From Diphasiastrum complanatum (taxonomy: Eukaryota; Streptophyta; Lycopodiopsida; Lycopodiales; Lycopodiaceae): DNA of 64,000 bases. Under the pieces are notes generated by a model. The model ran no database searches. It was not told the origin of the DNA and saw only the letters and a program-made list of their open reading frames with translations. The stretch covers positions 1-64,000 of the forward strand of contig MU831827.1 of the NCBI GenBank assembly GCA_029204225.1. The letters run 5' to 3'. The translations under genes were made by a program, and so were the position numbers. This document shows, in pieces, positions 21,854-32,392 of this stretch (position 1 is its first letter; every line of letters begins with the position of its first letter).

Positions 21854-21980
21854 ATACTCTGCGAGATTGTTGCTTTTTTATACTTGTACAGTATCTCAAT
21901 TTGCCTTATGGCCTTGACGCTTTTTACATGCATTCCTTTGTACTCTGATGGGTTTTCCCATCTTTTATTAATAAAAACAA
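21854..21980 (+). other. 3' UTR of the non-LTR element with hairpin and AATAAA
   Basis: GATGGGTTTTCCCATC (21947-21962) is a perfect 6-base-pair stem with a TTTT loop, followed by AATAAA at 21970-21975 and an A-rich end. RT of non-LTR elements often recognises 3' structures, so this may be the template end. Confidence 0.5.
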
Positions 21981-22209
21981 GAAGTTGACTCATTGTTTGG
22001 GGGAGCCAGTGATTGGTATTACCGTTTGGAACATACTCCATAGTGAGTATGGGTGCCTTTATTACTAAATTCCTAGGAAAATTTCAAGTACCGAAATCTA
22101 GAGACCATATGATCTATGCTCTTACGGGTTGTAGACAGTAAGAGTGGGAGACAATGTCTCTCTACAATTGGAGAACTAAGGAATTGGTGAGACAATTTGG
22201 AACCAATGT
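21981..22209. other. Spacer between the non-LTR element and H2
   Basis: No gene is recognised. A GGGGGAGCC box and GAGTGGGAGACAATG occur, but no second copy defines an element. Confidence 0.3.
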
Positions 22210-23681
22210 GAAGAATAACTAGCCCTCCATCGCTGATTAGACACCATTTGAAAACTCTGTGGATCATTGGTTTGCTTGAACTTTTCCCTAGTTCTGCCTA
22301 CTCCCTGCCTGCCTGTGGCTCCTTCTCTTTGCTATCCTGTCCACGCCCTCTGCCTTCCCCATTTGTGCCCATCCTACAACCTGATAAGCAGCTCTCCTCA
22401 CTGCCTGCGGCTGCTTGCCTGATCCGCTACCTCCTGTTTGATCCGCACCCTGCCTGGAGACCTCTGCCCCGTTCTGTCCCGTTCTACAGCCTAGCCCGCT
22501 GGTTGATCCAATCCAGTCCTGTGGCTCGCTGACCTGGCTCCCTCTTCTATCCTACGGCTCTCTTCCTAAACCTATCTACGCTCTAAATAACTCTGTCTCG
22601 CGACCTCTTCCCTGCCCCGCTCTCGCTCATCAGCGGCCAACTGTGTCCAATCTACATAGTTCTGCCTGACCCATTTGCAGCCTGTGGGTTTGAACATCTG
22701 CAGCCATGTCTAGCTCATTTTCTACCTGAGTGCGACCATTGTGCTCGCTCTTTACCTCCTCCTATGGTGGCCCGCTCCCTGTCCGCTCCTTACCTCCCTA
22801 CGTACCTTTCGTCTTTGCTGGCCCTCGCTTGCTTGCTCGCTGCCCTACTGTGGCCCGCTTCCTTTGCCATTACTTATCTGTGGCCAATCTGGATTACTGC
22901 TCATTAAACCCATTTGCTTGCCAACTGAGAATTGTTTGACACCAAAGTGAAAGTGATTGAGATTTGTGCTTGAGAGTCCTAAACAAAGGCCTGCCAATCT
23001 GTCTTCAAGAAGCCTTTGGGATATCAAAGAGTTGGATAAGGTGTTTAATTGCTTGTTGGTGTGCAAAAAGACTTTAGGCCTTGTGTATCAACCTGCTCCA
23101 AAGCCCTTGATAAAAGAAAAACACTTTGTAACTTATAAGAATTATACTGCTGTCTGCGGGTCTGTCCATTTTGTGCACCACTTGTTGGCCACGCCCTCCC
23201 TCTACCTGCGAGTTACCCTGTGTATTTTGTTCAGATTTGAAAATTAGCCTGCACATAGGGGGTTTTAGTGTTAATATGACGAATCTATGTGATCGTACGT
23301 GCCTTTATTTTGTGTTGACATTCGTTAATTGTCTCGCCAAATAATTAACACTTGAAGACTTTATTTATGAATACACATTAAAACAAAGTGTTGTTTGTGA
23401 ACTATAAGATCACGCTGCTTTGACTGAACAACTGCAGTGCTATCTAATAGTTGAATAAGAACGAACTTTGTAAACACTTACTCCGGTTATTAAGAATTTT
23501 TAATAAACAAGGTATAAGCCGATTGATTCTAAGAAACCCTAGCAGCCATTGCCCAACCCATACGACCTTGACTGACCGGAAGTGATGCTACCCCCCACCA
23601 CCGTGAAAGAGTTGCGATATTTTCTAGGAAGAGCGGGGTATTATAGGAAGTTTCTTAACAACTACGCTTTACTAGTGAGAC
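22210..23681 (+). repeat. Repeat H, copy 2 (cut by Gypsy G2)
   Basis: It is the direct partner of 7917-9420 with the same left edge. It ends abruptly at 23681 inside the Gypsy RT scrap (TVKELRYFLGRAGYYRKFL, 23600-23656), where the G2 LTR begins. Because copy 1 continues past this point, copy 2 was interrupted after its formation. Confidence 0.8.
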
Positions 23682-24571
23682 TGTTGCGCCGGCGCCTCAA
23701 AGGGCGTTGGGACTTGAGCGGTTTCCCCAACACGCGCTTAAGTCTAACATTCATCCATCATGTACTTATGTAAAAGCCAACTCAGAAACGTAACAAGCTT
23801 AACCATTCAGACTTAACAAAACTGGAATCCCAACCAACCCGAAAGCCAACTCAGAATCCGTCCCCAAAAGGTAACCAAAGGCAAAGACAAGCCACACATG
23901 AAACCCAAGGCATAGTGGTCGCCAAACTGACCAATTGGCATAGCGGCAAGCCCCATGTCGATGACAGGGACCCTTAGGCGCCAGCGACGCAAAAAGGTTG
24001 TAGTAAGGGTCCTTCCACTTGGACCAGTCCCGGAGGCGAAACCGAAATGGTAATCATCCCCAAGGATTAACTTTATTAGATTTGGAAGAGGTTACATTCA
24101 TACATAGACTGACCGGTCTCGGGGCCACCAACACGTGCTGGGCATTGTGCCTGGCTCGTGCTGGTAGAGGGAGCTGAGACCTGGCGACTGGATTCCTGGC
24201 GCTGGTTGAGCTGCCCAAGTTTCTGTCTGCCGGACTCCCCCTATAGTTCTGCTGTGATTCGGCGCACCCCCTCTGTTCCCTTCTTGGGACTTAGTTTTTA
24301 TTTTGCTGATTAAGCCTGGCAAGCCTGGCAGAATCACTCTGGCTCCCAGACATGGGTCCCGGGAGCCATTCCGGTGGCAGAATCAACTTGCTTCCTGACT
24401 AGGCCATGACTCGAGCTCCAGAGCTAGCTCATGACTTGTGACTACTTGACTGGCTCACCACAGGTCGGAGGCTCAGTCCTTGACGGTCTAACTTGCTCTG
24501 GGACCTTAGGGAGCGTCACCCCTTAGAGTCTTACAGGGCACGCTGGGTGCACCTGAGTCAGCTTTACAACA
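23682..24571 (-). repeat. 3' LTR of Gypsy G2 (890 bases)
   Basis: On the plus strand it starts TGTTGCGCCGGCGCC and ends GCTTTACAACA, immediately followed by the complement of a polypurine tract. The middle is related to the G1 LTR, with shared ACTTTATT and GTTACATT blocks and CCCCTATAG followed by GTGATTCGGC. The left neighbour GAGAC would be the target duplication, but its partner is lost. Confidence 0.8.
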
Positions 24572-24585
24572 TCCTCCCCTCGTTT
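24572..24585 (-). promoter_or_regulatory. Polypurine tract of G2
   Basis: The minus-strand sequence AAACGAGGGGAGGA abuts the LTR and would prime plus-strand synthesis. Confidence 0.85.
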
Positions 24586-24811
24586 GAAAAAGCTGATGTC
24601 CTCATCAGGGCTAAACTAGACCTAGGACATATGGCACGGGCTTAATTCACCGGCCTTAACAACTTTGAATTAAAAATACATTGGCAGTAGCACAGGAAAA
24701 GTGTAGATAAAGTTCACTTACGTAAAACCTGTGTAAAGCTGCAAGTGATTTATTGACAAACTTAAGAAAGATACCTGGAAGTTCCTTGAACTTCAGAATG
24801 GCCATGAATGT

Positions 24812-26383
24812 TTATGTAGGAGGCATGCCGCCAGGTAGTGCTGTGTGTGCCGATCTGGGAAAACGGCTATTGCGTTGGTTCTTCTGCAGATAATCTGCGA
24901 GTACTTTAGGGGCTCCCTCCTTAAGTTTGTCTTCGTACTCCCAAGAAGCCTCAATAAGTGGAGCCCGTAGCCACTTCACTAGATATTCACGTTGAACACC
25001 AATTCGCTTTCTATGTGTCAATATTTGTTCTGGTACAAGCTGCCTCTTTGTATCATCAAGTGTCATTGGTGGGTGACGGAGTTCGTGTTGCCGATCAAAT
25101 TGCTCATCTGGTTTGTACCGTTTGAGTAATGAGATATGAAACACATTGTGTATATCCAAGTTGGACGGTAGCGCCAATCGGTAAGCCACTGGGTTGATCT
25201 TCTTGGTGACATAATATGGTCCCGCATAAGGTCGAACGAACTTATGAGAAAGACCTTTTGGTAACGCAATGTTCTTTGTGTTCAGCCATACTTGATCACC
25301 TTCCTCAAATTCCAGTTCTCGTTGATGTGGGTTTACGTCAGCTGCCATACTCCTTTGTGACTGCTCTAAAAATGACTTCACCTTTGTCAGCTTTGTGTGC
25401 CACTCATTGATGAATTCCTCTACAATAGGTACTAGTGTTTCCTGCACGCCTGTAAGAAAAGAACTTGGAACAATCAGTAGCCGACCATTGCTTATCTCGA
25501 AGGGTGCCCTTCCAGTAGATCTGTTCACTTGGTTGTTATGTGCAAACTCGAGAATATCCAAGTAGTTGACCCAATCGGATTGGTCCCAAGCGACATAATT
25601 TCGTAAATATTGTTCAATCTGTCGATTGACTCGTTCCGTTTGCCCATCTGTCTGAGGGTGATATGCAGTGCTGAAATTCAGTCCAGTTTCCACGAGGCGA
25701 AATAGACAAGTCCAGAACTTTCCTACGAACTTGGTGTCTCGGTCAGAAATAATCGTTCTAGGCAGGCCGTGGTATTTGAAGACACATTTGAAAAATAAGC
25801 TTGCCACTTCTTCAGCTGTCACTGAACTTTTAGTTGGTACTAGATGAACTTGCTTTGAAAAGCGGTCAACCACCACATAAATTGAGTCGAAGCCTTGGCA
25901 CCGTGGTAGTTGAACAATAAAATCCATGCTCACCGAATCCCATGGGTATGCTGGTACCGGTAATGGTTGGAATAGTCCTGCTGGAACTAGCGGTTCCACC
26001 TTCACTTGTTGACATGTCGGGCATGTTTGCACATAGGATTCAACATCTGCCCACATACCTGGCCAATAGAAGCCTCTTTTGAGAAGTTCATACATGCGAT
26101 TCACCCCTGGATGTCCAGCGGCTAGTACGTCATGATGTTCTCGCAAGACTTTCTTCCTCAGGTTGATGTTGTCTGGGACATATACTCTGCGTTGTTTATA
26201 AACAACCATTTGATCTTTCCAAGTGAAATGTTTATGAGGCTTTCCCAGCTGCAATTCGATCATTAAGTCCTTCGCCAACGCATCTGCACCATAATTCTCC
26301 CTGATTTCTTGGAGTAGGTCAGTCACCTGAGTTGTCATTGTTGCCATCAAGTGTTCCTGTCTACTTAGTGCATCCGCCACCAC
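24812..26383 (-). pseudogene. Gypsy G2 Pol, integrase half with chromodomain-like tail (5' truncated)
   Basis: The frame opens with VADALSRQ, the end of RNase H, and is cut there by Copia C. An HHCC zinc finger follows (His84, His91, Cys121, Cys124: HHDVLAAGHPG...CPTCQ). The integrase core has Asp154 (SMDFIVQLP), Asp214 (IISDRDTKF) and Glu250 (HPQTDGQTERVN). A GPY-like segment (RPYAGPYYV, 384-392) and a chromodomain-like tail (about 450-500, EYLVKWLRAPLIEASWE) complete it, placing it among plant chromoviruses. Such tails direct integration to marked chromatin. The remaining 523 codons show no stop or frameshift, so the element looks young apart from the Copia C insertion. Gag, protease and RT are not found on the far side. 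Confidence 0.9.
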
Positions 26384-26385
26384 AT

Positions 26386-27029
26386 TGCAGATCCTAAGTG
26401 GATCTAAACTCCAAGATCATTGGCTTGAATGCTTGCACTCCAAACTACATAAGCTAGGAATTGGCAACACATTCTATGCTACCTAGAATGCAAAGAACTT
26501 GATCAAAAAGCATTTATCACAAATGGAAACTTCCATAAACATCAAGTGCGGCCCAAAATAGCATTATACAGTCCATAATACATCAGCCTACCACTTTTGG
26601 AAAGCACCTAAGATCATACACAATAGCTTGAAGACAATACACACAACAATGCTCTCAATGGAGGAAGAAACAATGACAATGATCTATTGATCTCAATGAA
26701 GCATACAAAAGGTTTCTCCAACCTGTTCTCCACGACTTCCCTACTATTTATGGATGAGGAAGATGACTCTCTCTCCTCTCTCTAGAAGGTACTTGACCCT
26801 AGATATTCCCTATATAGGAAAAATAGCTAAAAATGGCTTATATGACCAAAATACATCAAAATGGTCTCATTTTGAAGGGTATGAAGTTTGACACTTCATC
26901 ATACTGAAAAAATACAGTAAATAAAAACATTGTGGCCTGGTTCACACGTGTGAAACTCCAGAACCAAAACTATTTACAATTTTAGCCAATTTAGGCCTCA
27001 AACTAGCTAGGAAATGTTGACAATTTTCA
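26386..27029 (-). repeat. 3' LTR of Copia C (644 bases)
   Basis: The minus-strand LTR begins TGAAAATTGTCAACATT at 27029 and ends in CA at 26386. It contains the perfect palindrome TTCACACGTGTGAA at 26941-26954, identical to that in Copia-1. Confidence 0.8.
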
Positions 27030-30000
27030 CACTCCCTCTTCAACATTGGATGCTAGTTTCAACATAGTCTTTGAGCACATTCCAAGATTAGATCTATGCA
27101 TTAAATATAGGTCCTTTCCCAATGGTTTGGTGAAGATATCAGCCACACACTCCTTTGAAGAGACATGTTGAAGCTCCACCTCTTTGGCAATGACTTGATC
27201 TCTCACAAAATGGTGAGCAATCTCAATGTGCTTGCTCCTTGCATGAAAAACAGGATTGCTTGCCAAGCTTTGGGCTGAAAGGTTATCACAAAGTATGATT
27301 GGAGTCTTCTCTGGTTCCAGCAAGTGAAGATCCAATAACATCCTCTTGATCCAAAGAATCTCCTTGGTGCATGTTGTTAATGCCTTGTACTCGGCTTCGG
27401 TGGAAGATAGAGAGATAGTTGGTTGCTTCTTTGATAGCCATGAGACCACTCCATCTCCAAGATAGATTGCAAAGGCACTTGTTGACTTCCTATCCATTTG
27501 ATCACCTGCAAAATCTGAATCTGAAAATCCACAAAGGTTAGGTGTAGTACCTCCATACAAGATGCCAAAATCTCTAGATCCCGAGATGTATCTAAGTACT
27601 CTCTTTCCTAGCTTCCAATGAGCCTCACTAGGATCTTGCATAAATTGACTTAGTTTACCAACCACAAAGCTTAGATCAGGTCTTGTGATGGTTAACCATA
27701 TAAGAGATCCTATTAGCTTTCTATAGAGAGTAATGTCCTTGAAGGATCTTTCATTACTTCTTGTAGTTAGCTTTACATTTGATTCCATAGGAGTAGAAAC
27801 AACTTTACAATCTTCCATATGAAACCTTTTTAGAATAGAGTTAACATACTTTTCTTGACATATGAATGTAGATTTAGAAGTTCTAATAATCTCTATTCCT
27901 AAGATATAATGAAGTTTACCAAGATCTTGAATTTCAAACTCTCTTTTGAGTGCCATATTGATTTCATCTATATCTAGATTGTTACCACCACTTAAGATAA
28001 TGTCATCAACATAGATCAAAAGTAAAGTGATATCATTTTCATTCAATCTAAAGTAGAGAGAATGATCATACTCACTCATAACAAAGTTTTGAGAAAGTAA
28101 GAAGGAATTGAGCTTAGCATACCAACTCCTTGGTGCTTGCTTTAGCCCATACAAACTCTTTTGGAGATAGCACACATGATTAGGCTCATCATGTGAAACA
28201 TAGCCCTCGGGTTGCTCCATGTAAATATCTTCTTCAAGATCACCATTCAAGAAGGCATTAGTAACATCCATTTGCCACATATCCCAATCATAAAGAGTTG
28301 CAAGAGAGATTAGGATTCGAATAGTTACCATCTTTGCCACGGGTGCAAAGGTCTCATCATAGTCAATACCATATTCTTGAGCATACCCCTTTGCCACCAA
28401 CCTTGCCTTGTACTTGTTGATTGATCCATCTTGATTTGTCTTGATCTTGAAGATCCACTTACAACCAATTGCCTTCTTGTCCTTTGGAAGCTTTACCAAC
28501 CTCCATGTGTTGCTTTTGATGAGTGCTTGATGCTCATGATCCATGGCTTGGATCCATTCCTTCTTTTGAATTGCTTCATTTACACAAGTTGGTTCATCAA
28601 AAGAGGTAAGAAAAGCAAAGTTAGAGTTGTCCACCACTTGCTTTCCTTTTTCATCATAGGTTAGCCTTGATGGCTTAGCCCTTTGCCTTTGAGTCTTCCT
28701 TGAAGTTTGCTTTGGAGTGGCATCTCCATCTTCATCCAAGACATCTTGCACATCATGATGATTAGTAGGCACATCAACATCAACATCAACAACATTGGAA
28801 ACATTCTCTTCATGAAAGATGACATCCCTACTTATGACAACTTTCTTTGTAGAAGGAATGTACACTTTGTAAGCCTTGCTTACTTCACTATAGCCAACAA
28901 ACACACCCTTCTTTGATGAAAGATCTTCTTTAGTTCTATCATCAAGTGTGATATTGACAAAACATGTACATCCAAAGATCCTACAATGCTTGACACTCGG
29001 CCTTCTACCATAAAGAACCTCATGAGGAGTTTTACCATCCAAGGAAGCACTTGTCCATCTATTACATAGATAGTTAGCACATGCTAAAGCTTCCCCCCAA
29101 AAAGACTTAGCAAGATTAGCATGTAGTCTCATTGCCTTGGCACATTCACAAAGGGTTCTATTCTTCCTCTCGGCCACTCCATTCTGTTGTGGAGTCCTAG
29201 GACTAGACATCTCCCTCTTAATCCCATGTGCTATACAAAAGTCTTTGAACCTATTTGAGGTGTATTCCCCTCCATTATCAGATCTTAAGCATTTGATCTT
29301 TGTATTGAATTGGTTTTCCATTTCATTCTTGAACTTGACAAATGCAGCAAACACTTCATCCTTACTTTTAAGAAGATAGATCCAAGTATACCTACTAAAG
29401 TCATCAATGAAAGTTGCATACATCTTTGCCCCACCATTGCTAGTTGTACTAGAAGAATGAATATCAGAATGCACAAGTTGAAAAGCTTCTTTAGATCTAG
29501 AAGTAGATCTAGAATAAGCAAGTCTATGAGATTTGGACAAGGCACAATGTTCACAAACACTATTGTTTGCAACAAGACTTTTAGGGAGACCAAGAACAAG
29601 CTCTTTCTTTGCCATTACCTCCAAAGATTTGAAGTTGGGATGGCCCAACCTCTTGTGCCAAACTTCTTGGTTTGTCAATTGCTCCCTAGCCATACATCCT
29701 TCATGATTAGAGATCACACATGCATCAAGCTTGAAAAGTTTACCATGCCTCCTACCTTGAGCAATCAAGGATCCACATTTACTTATCAAACATGCATCTC
29801 CAATGAACTCCACATCAAGTCCTTTGTCAATCATTTGACTTACACTAAGCAAATTCTTAGTGATTGAAGGAATGTACAAAACATTTTCAAGATTTGCTTT
29901 CCTATTTGTTGAAAGGGAAATAGGAATAGTGCCTATGCCTTTGATGTCACATTGACCATCATTTGCAGTGTAGATGATGTTACCTTCTCCCTCATAAGAC

Positions 30001-30980
30001 AATAAGGATGTAAAGTATTCCTTATGTCTTGTCATGTGAGATGAGGCTCCACTATCAATCCACCAAGGATCATTATCATCTATGTTGGCTAACAAACTTG
30101 AAGTCATAACAAGTGATTCACATGTGTTATGTTCTTCCTCATCTATTGTAAGATTTCCTTGCCTCTCTCCTTGCTCTCTTTTCTTCTTATAACATTCATT
30201 TGCAAAATGACCTTTTATCCCACAATAAAAGCACTTGAACTTTGACTTATTGTTCTTAGTAGAAGAGGAAGAGGAAGAGTGATCATCATGATCAAAGTTA
30301 CCACCTTTGGACCATTTCCCTTTGCTTTTACCTTTGCCCTTGAATTTGCCTTTTGTGAAGAAAGCCTCTTCACCTCCACCTTGCAAGGATGCACCATCAA
30401 GCTTTGATTGCAACCTATGTTCTTCAGCCAATAAGATTTCTTGCAAGTCAACCACACTTGGCAAGACTCTTTGAATGGCAAAACTTTGCACAAGGTTAGC
30501 ATGTTCATTTAGAAAACCATTCAACATAACTTGGACTATTTCACCATCTTTTATGTTCTCATCAATGCATGCTAAATCATCACTTAGGGACTTAACTCTC
30601 AAGATAAATGCATGAGCACTTTCACCCTCTCTTTGCCTACTAGAAAATATTTGTCTCCTTAGGGTCAATACCCTAGATGTGGACTTTGATTCAAAGAGCT
30701 TCTTTAAGGCATTCCATGCCTCACTTGCACTTTGACACTTTCCAACTTCCTTGAGAAGTTCATTTGTAGCATTCATTTTAATGATATGAAGAGCCCTTTT
30801 GGCCTTCTTATCAAACCTTTGTTGCTCTTGAAGTGTGAGAGGTCTCTCTTCAATTTCTGCAACTATGTCCATGAGTTCATTCAACTCAAGTAAGGACTCC
30901 ATCCTCACTTTCCAAGTAGAGTAGTTTGATGAACTCAACCTTTCACTAGACTCTAGCATGATCCCACCATTGGAAGCCAT
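27027..30980 (-). CDS. Copia C Gag-Pol polyprotein, intact (1317 aa)
   Basis: The complete Ty1/Copia order is present: Gag (LSSSNYSTWKVRMES), CCHC knuckle CFYCGIKGHFANEC (about residue 248), protease WWIDSGASSHMT (about 308), pre-integrase EVWHKRLGHPN, integrase with HSDIHSS, RSDNGGEYTS and NGVAERKNRTL, RT with QMDVTNAFLNGDLEED and YVDDIILSG (about 988), and RNase H with SDSDFAGDQMDRKS and STEAEYKAL. No stop or frameshift interrupts it. Its protein is clearly related to Copia-1 yet diverged throughout, so it is a different family. The TGA stop is formed by the first three bases of the LTR. With no 5' LTR it should not transcribe itself; it could be mobilised only if transcribed from elsewhere. 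Confidence 0.93.
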   Translation of the reverse strand: MASNGGIMLESSERLSSSNYSTWKVRMESLLELNELMDIVAEIEERPLTLQEQQRFDKKAKRALHIIKMNATNELLKEVGKCQSASEAWNALKKLFESKSTSRVLTLRRQIFSSRQREGESAHAFILRVKSLSDDLACIDENIKDGEIVQVMLNGFLNEHANLVQSFAIQRVLPSVVDLQEILLAEEHRLQSKLDGASLQGGGEEAFFTKGKFKGKGKSKGKWSKGGNFDHDDHSSSSSSTKNNKSKFKCFYCGIKGHFANECYKKKREQGERQGNLTIDEEEHNTCESLVMTSSLLANIDDNDPWWIDSGASSHMTRHKEYFTSLLSYEGEGNIIYTANDGQCDIKGIGTIPISLSTNRKANLENVLYIPSITKNLLSVSQMIDKGLDVEFIGDACLISKCGSLIAQGRRHGKLFKLDACVISNHEGCMAREQLTNQEVWHKRLGHPNFKSLEVMAKKELVLGLPKSLVANNSVCEHCALSKSHRLAYSRSTSRSKEAFQLVHSDIHSSSTTSNGGAKMYATFIDDFSRYTWIYLLKSKDEVFAAFVKFKNEMENQFNTKIKCLRSDNGGEYTSNRFKDFCIAHGIKREMSSPRTPQQNGVAERKNRTLCECAKAMRLHANLAKSFWGEALACANYLCNRWTSASLDGKTPHEVLYGRRPSVKHCRIFGCTCFVNITLDDRTKEDLSSKKGVFVGYSEVSKAYKVYIPSTKKVVISRDVIFHEENVSNVVDVDVDVPTNHHDVQDVLDEDGDATPKQTSRKTQRQRAKPSRLTYDEKGKQVVDNSNFAFLTSFDEPTCVNEAIQKKEWIQAMDHEHQALIKSNTWRLVKLPKDKKAIGCKWIFKIKTNQDGSINKYKARLVAKGYAQEYGIDYDETFAPVAKMVTIRILISLATLYDWDMWQMDVTNAFLNGDLEEDIYMEQPEGYVSHDEPNHVCYLQKSLYGLKQAPRSWYAKLNSFLLSQNFVMSEYDHSLYFRLNENDITLLLIYVDDIILSGGNNLDIDEINMALKREFEIQDLGKLHYILGIEIIRTSKSTFICQEKYVNSILKRFHMEDCKVVSTPMESNVKLTTRSNERSFKDITLYRKLIGSLIWLTITRPDLSFVVGKLSQFMQDPSEAHWKLGKRVLRYISGSRDFGILYGGTTPNLCGFSDSDFAGDQMDRKSTSAFAIYLGDGVVSWLSKKQPTISLSSTEAEYKALTTCTKEILWIKRMLLDLHLLEPEKTPIILCDNLSAQSLASNPVFHARSKHIEIAHHFVRDQVIAKEVELQHVSSKECVADIFTKPLGKDLYLMHRSNLGMCSKTMLKLASNVEEGV

Positions 30981-31188
30981 GATTCTAATGTTTCTTCAAC
31001 TTTTAGGTTCTGTCCTAAAGCACTTAGCACTCACTTTTCTCTCAACAAATGATAGATAAAGAGATCTATGAAGATTTAGGACCCTAAAACACTTCTATCT
31101 TGAACCTAGATGGTTTCCAAGCATAGAAAGGAAGATTGAAACACATGCAACACTTTGCACACACTAAGAATGGATTACAAAATCAAAC

Positions 31189-31640
31189 CAACCTGAACAC
31201 ACTCTTGCTTAAGCTCTCAAACTTTCCAGCAAGTGACCAAATCAAGTTATGGTGTGAAGAGTTACTTGCATTCTTAGAAAATACCCAAAACTAGGATGCC
31301 AAGATTACCTAGTAATGAACAAACTTGATCAACATATGATCAACACACTAAGATATTGATTCAACCTGTAAAACCACATGTAAACCACACTTCTAAAAGT
31401 TTATAAACTCCAGCAAGTGATAAATACAAGATTTAGAGGTGAATGAATGAGCACACTTAGTGAATCACAAGACTAGCTTCACTATCTTGTCAAATCTTGG
31501 TGTTTAGATGTAGATCTAAGATCACTTCACATGAGAATGTTCCTCAACCTGTTAAGAACCTGAAAACACACTTGCATAATGGTTAACACCTTCCAGCAAA
31601 TGCTCCAATCAAATTACATAAGGAGAGTTACTTACATGCT
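31189..31640 (-). repeat. Three degenerate tandem units in the Copia C leader
   Basis: Units starting CAACCTG lie at 31189, 31362 and 31545 (periods 173 and 183). Each has CCAGCAARTG about 40-60 bases in; the first and third also share an AGAGTTACTT box. A 21-base repeat CATCCACTTAAGGAGA occurs twice just beyond (about 31808-31850). Confidence 0.6.
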
Positions 31641-31650
31641 CAACAAAGTA

Positions 31651-32055
31651 CACCAAAATTTATGCCAAAATTGATGACAATCTTTACAATATGCTCTTCA
31701 CAATGGAGCTTACAATATGTTCACCCAAAAAAGGGGATCTTTCATCCAAATGGGAGCTTTGCTCAGCCTTTAGGAGAATTACAACTCACTCAAAAGAGCA
31801 TTTGTCATCCACTTAAGGAGAAGTTTCATCCACTTAAGGAGAGTGTTCATCCAAGAATGGAGATTGTCAACAATAGGATTGAAAAGAACATTGTTAGTAT
31901 TGAATATGGACAAGCCTCACAATCACAAATGATTAGGTGTTATGATCTGATCCAAAATAGTTTCTTTTCAGTCTCTGATCTTCAATAGACCTGAAATATG
32001 CTTTTGATCCACAAGTTCAACTCACAAAACAAAGGTTAGTAAGATTTGAAGTTAC
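31651..32055. other. Stretch without a supported gene
   Basis: A 108-codon frame (31662-31988) contains repeated HPLKE-type peptides arising from the 21-base repeat. I see no family and regard it as chance. Confidence 0.35.
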
Positions 32056-32140
32056 ATACATCAAGGCACCTCCATTACTTGCATGTGAAAAACTATGTAC
32101 ATCAGAATGTATGAGATCCAAGGGAGAGAGAGATCTTGAT
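32056..32140 (-). pseudogene. Copia integrase scrap (F family)
   Basis: The minus-strand frame reads LDLIHSDVHSF...SNGGALMYV, almost the same as the Copia F integrase opening at 4390-4470. It borders repeat T directly. Confidence 0.65.
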
Positions 32141-32142
32141 GA

Positions 32143-32392
32143 AGCATCGAGTGACTGAACTTGGTCAATCTATGATTTAGAACAATCAATTTTGGCCCCT
32201 GATAGATTGAATCTAGTCCTTGGGCAGGATGATTAGTTTGCTGCTTGGAAGGACACGAGAGAAATAGTTTTATTAAAAGAAGAGATTACAGCAGCAGAGA
32301 CCTAATATAGGAGCATGAGCACTTCAACAGATGGACATTGCAAATGCTCAATTTTTTCTTGTCCCCTATCACCATCTCAAGAAAAACTCATT
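32143..32392 (-). repeat. Repeat T, copy 2
   Basis: Inverted copy of 2813-3060, including the AATAAA-like site in TTAATAAAAC read on the minus strand and the complement of GCATTTGCAATGTCC. Confidence 0.6.

Larger units (their letters stand above)
26386..31650 (-). mobile_element. Copia C, intact coding region but no 5' LTR detected
   Basis: It is inserted in the RNase H region of G2. The left edge is sharp: CACAT then the LTR start TGCAGATCC. The 3' LTR, Gag-Pol and a repeat-bearing leader are present. No second copy of the LTR and no primer-site complement (GCTCTGATACCA) was found between 31000 and 33000, so the 5' end appears deleted. The right limit is approximate. Confidence 0.75.
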
